Positions 35,501 to 47,008 of a DNA stretch of 64,000 nucleotides are shown one piece after another. The notes under the pieces are model-generated. The model saw only the letters and a list, made by a program, of their open reading frames with translations. It ran no database searches and had not been told where the DNA came from. A program made the position numbers and the translations under genes. The stretch covers positions 241,667 through 305,666 of the forward strand of contig CAJNDS010000147.1 in NCBI GenBank assembly GCA_905221605.1, written 5' to 3'. Origin of the DNA: Symbiodinium natans (taxonomy: Eukaryota > Sar > Dinophyceae > Suessiales > Symbiodiniaceae). Each line of letters opens with the position of its first letter. Position 1 is the first letter of the stretch.

Positions 35501-36228
35501 AAAGCTCTAGGGCTTCTTGGACAGGACGTCGTGGCCACGTTTGCGTACCCTCTGTAGGTCCACTGAAGGGAGTGCTATAGGGTATAAGATCCCATTAGTC
35601 GAATTAAGGGAAGTTACATGGGCCCCCTTACCTCCTTTAAAAGGGCTCTGAAGTATTGGGCCCTTGGGGGCCTTGTTTTCGGGTATGTCAGGGGTCCCCT
35701 TTTCAGGGCCCATGTCCTCGGTCCTTTGCGGGTTTAGGGTTTAGGGTTTAGGGTTTAGGGTTTAGGGTTTAGGGTTTCATGTCCTCGGTCCTTTGCAAGC
35801 TTCGCAGGTCGTCGAGGGGTGCAGACGCAGCGTGGTACGGTGAATGCAAAGACCGGCTCGCACAACTTTGTCAGAGATCCCTATCTGCTACCTCTGAACC
35901 CTAAACCCTAAACCCTAAACCCTGAACCCTGAACCCTGAACCCTGAACCCCTGAACCCTAAACCCAAATTAAACCCTGGTATCAAGCTCGAAAATCCCAA
36001 CCCTCAGCCCAACAGTCGCTAGACGAGTGGCAACAAAACGTAAACCCCAAACCGCAAACCCCAAACTCTAAACCTTAAACCCTAAACCCCAGACCCCGAA
36101 CCCCAAACCCTAAACCCTAAATCCATCTAAACCCCGAACCCTAAACCCCAAACTCTCCTTCCAGTCCGCAGATGCTCGAGGTGCGCAACGTGGCAGACCT
36201 TTGTGCGGCCCCGGGAGGATGGAGCCAG
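32578..36228 (+). CDS. TRM7: TRM7 N-terminal exons (exons 1-5)
   Basis: 32578-32595 MGRLSK, donor GT. 33445-33480 DKRDVYYREAKK, donor GA (GAGACC). 34493-~34524 EGFRARSAFK, which carries the first catalytic Lys; its 3' border falls within an AGCT repeated at both ends of the intron. 35072-35109 LRIDDEIDLLTG, donor GT. 36172-36228 MLEVRNVADLCAAPGGWSQ, the SAM-binding motif I, donor GC. Start choice: this is the first ATG that gives the family's MGR-SK opening. Joins 1/2 and 4/5 are exact in frame. Confidence 0.9.
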
Positions 36229-39200
36229 GCAGGGTTTAGGGTTTAGGGTTTAGGGTTTAGGGTTTAGAGTTTAGGTTTCAGGGTTTAGGGTTCAGGGTTC
36301 AGGGTTTAGGTTTCAGGGTTCAAGTTTTTTTTTTTTTTTAGGGTTCAGGGCTTAGGGCTCAGGGTTTAGGGTTTGGGGTTATGTTGCAGGACTTAGGGCT
36401 TAGGATCCTGGTGTTCTGTGCCGGGAAGCATTTCGTCCTGAACCCAGCTTCAGAAACACATGGGAGGCGTACCTTGGGGACGAGATGAACCTTAGCAGAG
36501 TTTATGGTCCCTGTGCCTTTCTAGGATTAATAGCACGGGGTATATGACTCCAGTAAAGGGGTTCATTCGGTCTCCGAGGTATGGTGTATTTCCAGTTTGG
36601 GGCGTTTTAGGCTTTGCTCCGGCTAGTTGCCTCGGCCGACATTTTGAATGTGCTGACCTGCACATCCCCCCAGAGCACAATGAGGGATGGGATAATCCCC
36701 ACCTTCGAAACCCTAGGCCCTAAACCCTAACCCCCCCTTGCCCTTCCCCTCCCCCCCCCCCAAAAAAAAAAATAAATAAATATATATATATATATATATA
36801 TATCCTAGGAGGCAAAACACTGAATAGCAAATACGAGGTAAGCCGACAGATTCCTTTCACAACCCTTTAGGCCTAAACCCTAACCCCTAGACCCCCAAAA
36901 AAAACTCTTAGGCAATACAGCCTAGAGACCGCGCACCCTCAGCTCCCCCTAAGCAGATCGTCGTTTCGGCACCTTACCCCAAATCGCGCCAAGTGAAACC
37001 CTAAACCCTAAACCCTAAACCCTAAACCCTAAACCCTAAACGAGCCTTCACACCAGAGCTCGCAAACCTCATCCCTGATCTGAATCCCTGAACCCTACTG
37101 CAACTAGCAGCTAGCAATTGTAGGGTTCTTGTACTACAAACCGAAATTCTAAGTGTTACTTAGAATGTACTTAGAGGATGTAGGGGGGCTTAAAAGTGCA
37201 GTTATGATTGGGGATACAAGTACCCTGAACCTGCAGGTACACCCTAAACCCGAAACCCGAAACCCAAACCATCAAATAAGGAGTTGCAGAGTCAGGTCCT
37301 TGCCCTCCGCCTGAATTCGACTGACGGGCCGGCGCCGCGCATTGTGGCAGTGGACAAGTACGCCGCCCGATCACCAACATGCTGTCGACGAGTGTTGTGC
37401 ATGTATGCTATGTGCTATGCATGTGCTTATGCTTAAGTTTTTTTTTTTTGTCGGGGTTGATTTGGCCCCCCCAGGCTAGCGTGTGTATGGGGGAAGACCT
37501 TGGGATCAGTCCCGAACCTCTTGGTTAGGTTCCAGGTAGGCCCTTGGGAATGGGTTTAAGATGGTTTAAGAGGATCATATTCTGGAATAACCCTGAACCC
37601 TAAACCCTAAACTCTAAACCCCAAACCCTAAACCCTAAACCCTAAACCCTAAACCCTAAACCCTAAACCGTTGTTTAGAGGCTTTTGAGGGCCGTCCTAG
37701 GGTTGGTCAGATCGGAGACATTGCGCTCAGAGGCGTGGGTTCGACGATCGACATGTGGTAGCGGAGGGGCTATGCAGGGCTGTTGTCCCTGTAGCAGCTA
37801 ACCCTAAACCCTAAACCCTAAACCCTAAACCCTAAACTACTATAGCAGGCTTCCCCTCCATGCTGACGAGATACCTCTCCTCCCTCCTGTGAGCCATAGC
37901 CGAAGACGTTTGCTTCGCTCGCTGCGACTCCACATCTGCCTTGGGGACGAAATGAACCGTACAGTTGGGGTCACATACCGTATGCCATTATGACCCCTGT
38001 TAAGGTATATGGAAAGCCGTTTCGGGGTGGTGGTCCAATGATGGGAGGCCGGATTGGTTGGAGCTGAAATCTGATGTTATAGCACTCCTTTTTCAAAACC
38101 CCCAAATGACCACCAAAACTCCAAGCCCTGAACCCTGAACCCTAAACCCTAAACCCCAAACCCCAAACCCCAAACCCCAAACCCTAAACCCTGAACCCTG
38201 AACCCCAGAAACCCTAAACTGATGCCGAGGAGATGCAGCCGCGCCTTGGTCTTTCGACTTGGGGGTTGTCGGGTTTCTCTTTCTTTTCGGGTTGGGGGTT
38301 TAGTTTAGGGTTTAGGGTTTAGGGTTTAGGGTTTGGGTTTAGGGTTTAGGGTTTAGGGTCTAGAGGGTCACTGTTCTAGCATTCATTCCAGGCTCAGAAA
38401 AAAAACCCACCCGCCCAAAGAATCCCATAACATTAAGAAAATAAACGGTTGTCATCTTCCCCAGAGTACCTACCCAACTCGGACACGTTTTCCACTACTG
38501 AACCTTCCACCGACGAACAATAGGGTCAGATTAGGGGAGGGGACGGGGTGAGGATGGGGGTGAGAGGGGGGGAGAGAGGGGGGGAGGGGAGGGGGGGGGG
38601 AGGGAGGGGGGAGGGGGGAGGGGGGAAGGGGGGGAGGGGGGGGAGGGGCCGAAATCGGCCGAACACTGGGGGGACCAGTGTTCGTGCTTTTCGGCCAGGC
38701 CGAAATCGGCCGAACACTGGGGGGACCAGTGTTCGTGGCTTTTCGGCCAGGCCGAAATCGGCCGAACACTGGGGGGACCAGTGTTCGTGGCTTTTCGGCC
38801 GTGGCCGAAATCGGCCGAACACTGGGGGGACCAGTGTTCGTGGCTTTTCGGCCAGGCCGAAATCGCCCGAACACTGGGGGGACCAGTGTTCGTGGCTTTT
38901 CGGCCGTGGCCGAAATCGGCCGAACACTGGGGGGACCAGTGTTCGTGGCTTTTCGGCCGTGGCCGAAATCGCCCGAACACTGGGGGGACCAGTGTTCGTG
39001 GCTTTTCGGCCAGGCCGAAATCGGCCGAACACTGGGGGGACCAGTGTTCGTGGCTTTTCGGCCGTGGCCGAAATCGGCCGAACACTGGGGGGACCAGTGT
39101 TCGTGGCTTTTCGGCCGTGGCCGAAATCGGCCGAAGGTTTAAATATATATAAGAAAGAGAGGGTTTAGGGTTTAGGGTTTAGGGTTTAGGGTTTAGGGTT

Positions 39201-42200
39201 TAGGGTTTAGGGTTTAGGGTTTAGGGTTTAGGGTTTAGGGTTTAGGGTTTAGGGTTTAGGGTTTAGGGTGTCTCAATGAGTGGGCGCGCTGGTGCTGAAA
39301 GCACCCAGGCGCGCGCCCCGAGTTGCATAAGCCCACCCCCGCTGGCGCTCCACCCTCGCCTTAACCTCTACGGGTTTAGGGTTCTTTTGAACTCTGATCG
39401 TGCTTTTGTTATTTTTCTCTTGTCTATTGGTTGGGTTTAGAAGCTCGGCATCGATGCCGATCAACTACCCTGAAGCTCGCAGCCCCTAGGCATTGCAAGG
39501 GAGATGTCTATCAGTCGAGGGCTGCTGGGAGAGCCAAAAGTCAGAGGTTTGGGCTTGGGGTTGGCTGCCGCCTTCGCCCTCTGTGATGCTGCGTGTTGGG
39601 CGGGGGTTGGAAAACTTGCTTGGAAGGGCGTGAAATCAGAAGTTTGCCTCATTCGAGGGCTTCTGGGAGGGCCAAAAAGTCAGAGGTTTGGGATTGGGTT
39701 GGCTGCCGCCTTCGTGCCCTGAAGTCAAAGGGGTGGGATGGGCGGTTGCTGCTGCCTTCGCTTTCGCTGATGCTGCAGCTGGACCTTGTTGGAGTCGCAG
39801 GCACCTCAGGCCAAGGCCTGTTTTTCAGGCAGGGTAAGCAGATCCAGTCCCAGGCAGGGGGCCACAGCCTCCCGGTTTGGGCTTGGGGCTGGCCTTCGCC
39901 CTTGCATGCTGCGTCCTGTGGAGACTGGATCCCTTACAAAAATCCTCAGACCAAAGCCAAGGCCAGAGCCAGGGGCTCCCAGGCAGGGGCCTTCCAGGCA
40001 GGCCTCCCAAACAGGGGAGCAGGGGCCTCTAGGCAAGGGGCTCCCAGGCAGCGCCCAGCTCCCAGGCAAAGGGGGGCCAAGCAGGGGCCTCCCACATAGG
40101 GGCCTCCCACACAGGGGTCTTTCAGGCCTTCCAGGGGCCTTGCAGGTAGAAGCCTCCCAGACAGGCCTCCTAGGCGGGGGCACGGCGGCCTCCCAGGCAG
40201 GGGCCCTTGCCAGGCAGTGGCCTCCCAGGCAAGGGGCCTCCCAGGCAAGGGGCCTCCCACACAGGGGCCCCTGACTCCCACCAGGCCCCTGTCCCAGGCA
40301 CCCCCCTGAAGGGGCCTCCCAGGCAGAGGCAGGGGTCTTTCAGGCAGGGGCCTGTTTCAGGCAGGGGCCTCCCAGCCAGGGGCCTCCCAGGCAGGGGCCT
40401 CCCAGGCAGGGGCCTCCCAGGCAGGGGCCTCTCAGGCAGGGGCACGGGCAGGAGGTTGCGATGTTTTACCCGAAGGTTTGGGGTATCTCATTCTAGGGCG
40501 ACCTGACGGGTTTCTCGCCAGCGACCTGCCGGGTCCACCGCGCAGCCCGCAGCTGCCTGCGGGACTGGAGCTCCGTCGCCCGCCGGAGGGCTTCTGGCTC
40601 CGGAGCGGCCTCGCCTGCCGGCTTCGGCGCGTTCGCCCTGCTCGACGGCCCCGGGCTCACTCAGTTTAGGGTTTAGGGTGTGTGGTTTGGGGTTTAGGGT
40701 TTAGGGGTTTGGGGGTTTAAGGCGCTGCTGTATAAATTCTGCGGGTTAGCGCGAGGTTGGAGTTGTAGACGGATTAGGAACCATAGGGCTTTAGACAAAC
40801 CCCAAACCCCGAACCCTAAACCCTAAACCCCAAACCCTAAACCCTAAACCCTAAACCCACCCCAAATCCGCCCTGCAGCTTGGGCATCCGGAGAGGCTTG
40901 AGTGCTCTCAGCCTCGAAGCCCTGCATCTAGCATAGTCCTCCAACAGAGCTCCATCTACTGGCTTTGGGGTTTAGGGTTTAGGGTTTAGGGCTTAGGGTT
41001 TAGGGTTTGGGACTTAGGGCTTAGGGCTTAGGGTTTTAGGGACGGGGGTTGAGGGTTTAGAGAGTTTAGGGATTCCAGGCAGCCGGGATAAAGCCGAAGC
41101 CGCAAAACCGGCAAGCAAGTAACTTGAGAGTTTTCGTTTCTTTCTCATCATGTCTCCGAAATGCCTAAACCACCAAAATCCTGTACAACACCCCCAAAAC
41201 TGCCGAAAACCCCTGTACTCCGAAACCGATCTCAGGATCGAAGGTGTGGTCCAAGTGCAAGGCGGGTGCACCGGACGTCCGGGTTTAGGGTTTAGGGTTC
41301 AGGGTTTAGGGTGTTGTGTTCAGGCAACCTGAATGTTCCGGGTTTGGGGTGTCAAGGAGTTTAGGGCTTCTAGGGCTTATGGGGCTTAAAGGGCTCAGGC
41401 AGTTGCATAGCGCGGGTTCAAAAAGGGCTTATAGGGTTTAGCTAGAGCTCAGAGGGAAATCGGAGGGCTCGTGTTCCTTTTTTCGCGGGTGGGCGTGGAT
41501 ATACCAGTCAGGACTGCCACAGAGTCTGCAGCTTTTATCGGAGTCCGTGACCCTAAACCCTAAACCCCAACCCCCCCGGCAACACGCACGTGCAGGCGAC
41601 ATCACCCATCGGTCGACGGTGCACGAGGCACAAGATCGTTTAGGGATTAGGGTTTAGGGTTTAGGGTTTAACCCTAAACCCGAGGAGAGGGATTAGGGTT
41701 TAGGGTTTAGGGTTTAGGGTTGTAAACCGAGCTGCTGGCGCACGAGGCTCGCTGCAAAAGGGTTTAGGGTTTAGGGTTTATAGGGTTTATAGGGTTTATA
41801 GGGTTTATAGGGTTTATAGGGTTTATAGGGTTTATAGGGTTTATAGGGTTTATAGGGTTTATAGGGTTTATAGGGTTTATAGGGTTTCGGGTTTAGGGTT
41901 AATGAGGGGCTTGAAACCAGAAGGCTCAAGCGCTTAAAGGGTGGTGAAGGTGCTCAGCCACTTTGCCGGTGAGTTTGCCGACCTGGTCGTCGCTGCGCCC
42001 CGGCATCGTTCAAGGTTTCGAGGGTTTAGGCGGTTTAGGGTTTAGGGTTTAGGGTTTAGGGTTTAGGGTTTACTTGATGTTTCAATGTTTTTGGCGGCGG
42101 GAGGGGGGGGTTAGGTTTAGGGAGGCGGACCTGCAGCCATAGGAGTGTCTACTTGAAGGTTCATGGGACTGAATAACCACTTATAACTAGGCTTATAACC

Positions 42201-45200
42201 CTACTTATAATTGGGATAACCCCTATAAGGCCCTTTAGGGGTATTATAAGTAGGATTATAAGTACAGTTCTAATTGGTGAGTAAGTACCATGAACCTCCA
42301 AGTAGGAGTGTCTCTGGCTCCTAAATCCTGTAGCAGGGAGCATTTAACACCCCCCTCCCTCCCGTAGCTCTCATCTTCAGGGAGACAGCTTGCTTCAGGG
42401 ACTTCAAGTGCAGGTAATAGCAGATGGCTCCCCCCCTCTTCCATCAGCTCTCAGCTCTTGAGGCGAATATGGTAGCATAGGGTATCTGAGTCGAACCCTT
42501 GGTATGTCATCTCTCGTAGCAAAAGCCCCTTCTTTTAAACCCTAAACCCTGAACCCTAAATGCAAAAAAAACACCCTCAACCCTAAACTGGGTAGGGTTC
42601 ATTTGGGGATACTTTGCATCTTCCCTTATTGGGTTTAAGAGGATCAACCCTAAACCCTAAACCCTAAACCCTAAACCCTAAACCCTAAACCCTAGACCCT
42701 AAACGGCTTCAGAGGATGGGTTCTAAGGGCCATCCTAGTAAAAAAAAACAACGAGCAGCCTGAGCCCAGAGACATTCATCTAAACCCTAGACAATAAACT
42801 ACATCCCCTTGGGAATTATTTTCTATTTGTTGGCATTGCTCATATAAAACCCAAGAGTGCATTAAACATATTGCGTTTAGTACGGTTCTAAGGGGAGTAT
42901 AGTAAGCACTAAACCCTATAAGGAGTCGAAACCAGCAGCTAACCCTAAACCCTAAACCCTATAAGGAGTCGAAACCAGCAGCCCTGAGACCAGAGATGTC
43001 CAGAGATGTCCAGAGGACGGCGCTCCGGACGCCACAGGGCGCTCGGACTTCGACGAGTGCCCATTCTGGGTTTAGGGTTTAGGGTTTAGGGTTTAGGGTT
43101 GAGGGGTTGAGGGGTTGGGGGGTTGAGGGGTTGAGGGGTTGAGGGGTTGAGGTGTTGGTTTAGGGTTGAGGGGGTGAGGATTGAGGGGTTTAGGGGTTGA
43201 GGGGTTTAGGGGTTGAGGGTTGAGGGGTTTAGGGTTCAGGGGTTTAGGGTTCAGGGTTTAGGGTTTGGGGTTTGGGTTCAGGGTTTGGGTTTAAGGTTGA
43301 GGGTTTAGGGTTTCGGGTTAGGGTTGAGGGCTATCGTTTAGGGTTGAGGGGTTTAGTGTTCCGCAAGTCCAGTGGCAAAAGGGTTTGGCGTTTTTACGGG
43401 GCACCTCTTGGTCTTATGTAACTGAATGAGGTCCTTTATGGGTGAGAGATTCGGGTGCTTGAGCACCGTGCCAAAGTTTTTGGGACCTTTCTGCGAGGCG
43501 TTGGGGTTTGGGGTCTTGAGGTTTACCTGACTTATACCCCAAGCCCCAAACCCTTACTAAACCCTGATCCCTCATCCCTATAACCTCGCCTGCCTCGTGC
43601 GAGCATGAGCGTCGAAACCTGCCGCGTGCAAAAGAACTGCTGCGTGCAAGCTCGAGACTCGTAGCCCTAAAACCATGAGGATGGTATGAGCCCGAACCTA
43701 GTAGCTGAATGAGCACACCTTTACGCTTCTTGGGATACCGGAATCTCTATAGACCTGAAAGTCTGAAAGTGTGCAATTTTTCTTTTTTTTTGGGCGGGGG
43801 GGCGAACGGGCAAAAGCACAAGCAAAAAGGTCTTATGACCCCAATTTTAGGGTTCATCGGCTCGCGAAGTCTAGAGTCTAGGCGCGGGCAAAGGTACGTG
43901 CAGCACCAGCTCCTCATCTCGGAGCTCCTCCTGGCAGAATCGCTGTCCCGCGGCCCGAGGTACGTAAAAAAGGTGTTTGGGATTTTGGGGTTCAGGGTCC
44001 AGGGTTTAGGGTTTCGGGTTTAGGGTTTCGGGTTTTGGGTTTCGGGTTTTGGGGCCTCCCCAGCCCCCTCCCCCCAGACCTCACACAGCAAAACCCCAGT
44101 CTACCAAGTGCCCTTGAGACAATGCCACAAATCTCGCCCCCCCCCCCCCCCCCCCCCCCTCTCCTCCCCCAAGGAAGGTACCCTTGGCTCCGTATTGAAG
44201 GGGTACTTGGGGTGTGCAGGCGAACCCCTGCGATGCAGTTGCTTTTTTCTCGATTACTTAACGTTATGGCTAGTGTTCATCATCATAAAAACCAGGCTCC
44301 GGCAAAAGGACCAACGGCAGCTACGACTGGGGGTTTTCAGTAGGTACACGCCAAGCCTCGGCCCAAAACTCTTTAAACCCTAGCCTCTGCACGAAGGCTT
44401 CCCGACCGTTCGAACCCCGCCTTCGATCAAGCCCCGAAAGAGTGCTCAAGGGTTTACTTGGAGTTGAAGGTATAGGTTTAGGGTTTTTTTCGGGCTCATG
44501 GGCAATAACCATGCTCATGGCATCCCATGAACCTCCAAGTGGGGCCTAGATTATGGGTTTAGGGTTTAGGGTTTAGGGTTAGGGTCTAGGGTTTAGGGTT
44601 TACCTGAAGCCAAATCTGGCCTTTCTTCCGACCAAGGCTTCGGCAAGGAGGCACCTTCGTCGCGAAGGTCTTCCGAGGCTTGCCTTTTTAGGGTTTATAG
44701 GAGGTTCATAGGGTTTACAGGGTTTACAGGGTTTATAGGGTTCATAGGGTTTACAGGGTTTACAGGGTTTATAGGCTTTATAGGCTTTACAGGGTTTCTA
44801 GGGTTTATAGGCTTTATAGGGTTTATAGGGGCCTTTGGCATGCCCGCATACCAGCCAGATTGTGTTCACGTGTTCACGAGTAAGGATTGAGATCGAGATT
44901 CTAAACCCTGCTTGGAGGTTTATGGTACTTATTAACCAATACTTACAGTTGTACTTATAACCATTTGGGACACTTAAGGGGCTTATAAGTGTGTTCTACA
45001 GTAAGTACAGTTATAATTGGTTAAGAAGTACCATGAACCTCCAGTAAACCCTTATGTGCAAAATGCGTGTAGCAGGCAGTTGCTTTTTGTTCTCTCGCTC
45101 GCCCTCTCTCGTTCTCTCTCTCTCTCTCTCTCTCTCTGCCCTCCCGTTCTTTTCTGCGCCTCTCGGGGGCGCTTAGACAGATTGGGGGGCCGCGGGGTTA

Positions 45201-45959
45201 CGTACCTAATGTCAAGCGCGGGGTTACGTACCTAATGTCAAGGGAAGCACAGTATACTCTGCATTCCAGGGCACAGTGTTACTCCAGTAGTCGTAGCCTT
45301 GGAAAGCCTTAATCATTGAGCATGAAGGAAAAATCTTGTGTAGGGTTTTGAGGCTTTAAGGGCACCTGGGATGAGGTGTCACACAGAACCGCGCCTGCAG
45401 TACTGAAGCGGTTGGCTCTAATAGCCGTGGCCGGAAAATGCCTCATGAGACGCGACATACTCAATGACATGCCCCTTGGTAGTGCGTGCTGTAGGCCGAA
45501 TGACCCTGTTCATGTTACAGGCACCGCAGATCCTGTTCACTCAGGGATGTTGTCGAACCAAGCCCAACACGGAGAAGGCAGCAAGTTTACACGAATCTAT
45601 GCCTTGTGCACTTGTCCGGCGGCCTTCGTCATGCAGGAGTGCGGCTTGCGCGCAGCTTTCTTACAGGGTTTAATGCCCAAACGGCTTGACGTGCTTCAAA
45701 TTTGGTGGTTGGGGGCTTGGCGTGTGGGGGGTTAGGGTGTATAGGGTTCATGGTAGCCACTTCAACTCCAAGTTAAGTTTAAACCCTAAACCCTAAACGC
45801 GCAGGACCTGACGAGTCAGATAGAGGCGCTGGTTGCTGCGCAGGCAGACGTGGAGTCGTGCAGCTAAGAAGAAACACATCTATGTGCTGCCTCCGGATAA
45901 TTTCGAATATCGACTCAAGCGAATACACAAATATAAACAAATAGATAAGCAACAAACAA

Positions 45960-45997
<38 letters not shown>

Positions 45998-46329
45998 GTT
46001 TGTGTTTTTTTGGGGGGCTCAGGTTTAAGAATGGCACACGGGTTGCACACCCGCGAAACATACCCCGTAACATACCCCGAAACATACCCCCGAAACATAC
46101 CCCGTAACATACCCCCGAAATTGCAGGTAAAGTAGCTCCTGATGCCGCGAAACATACCCGAAACATACCCCCGAAACATACCCCGAAACATACCCGCGAA
46201 ACATACCCCGACCCCAACACGTGTCACGCGCCTCCCCATTAAAATACAAACCCATATATATATATATATATATATGCATACATACATACATATGTATACA
46301 TACATACATATGTATATATATATATATAT

Positions 46330-46368
<39 letters not shown>

Positions 46369-46973
46369 GGTACATAAGCCCGAAGCCCTGAACACTGTAA
46401 ACAAGGTGCTTGGCCTGGCTCGCGCGAGCGTGGCCGAGTAAACGCTATAATCTCTGAACCCCAAGCACGGTGGCCACAAACTTAGGGTTTAGGGTTTAGA
46501 GGGTTTTGGGTTTAAGGTTTAGGGTTTAGGGTGGTTAGGGTTTAGGGTTGAGCCTTCAACCCTGAGCACACAATCTTAAGCCCTTGACGTCAGGCCGAAA
46601 CTCAGAAGGAGTTGGCAAGCCTGCGCGCCCAGCTCCACAATCGTGCGGATCCGAAGGTAGGGTTTAGGGTTTAGGGTTTAGGGTTTATAGGGTTTAGGGT
46701 TTAGGGTTTAGGGTTTAGGGTTTAGGGTTTAGGGGGTTTGGGATGCAGGGTTTAGGGCTTCGGGGGTGGGGGGGGCGGGGGGTGGGGGTTGGGGTTCTAT
46801 GGTTCTGGATTTTCACCCCACGCCCCAAACCCCAAAGCTTGAAGGTTTAGGTTCTTCTGCCTACTTCCGCCCTTGGTGGTCGAGCATTCAGGCCTCGGGT
46901 TGAGGGTTTAGGGTTTAGAGATTGTGGCTGAGGTGGCTTGGTGACTTTGAGCGTTCTTTACGATTTGGGATTG

Positions 46974-47008
<35 letters not shown>

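Noticed and set aside
38531-39168. Long open frames on both strands (150-206 codons)
   Set aside because: They exist only because the hairpin minisatellite and G-rich tract lack stops in several frames at once; the peptides are repeats of the same motif.
39160-39270. Real telomere or chromosome end
   Set aside because: Arrays are short, occur in both orientations, and genes continue through both sides.
39786-40506. Gly/Pro/Gln-rich proteins on both strands
   Set aside because: Translations of a 15-base minisatellite, open in several frames.
45376-45735. 119-codon open frame in TRM7 intron 12
   Set aside because: It overlaps possible first-exon sequence of the nested gene but shows no domain, and no junction supports the full length; not called as a gene.
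46035-46215. CRISPR array
   Set aside because: The 12-14 base units are contiguous with no spacers, and the DNA is eukaryotic in style.
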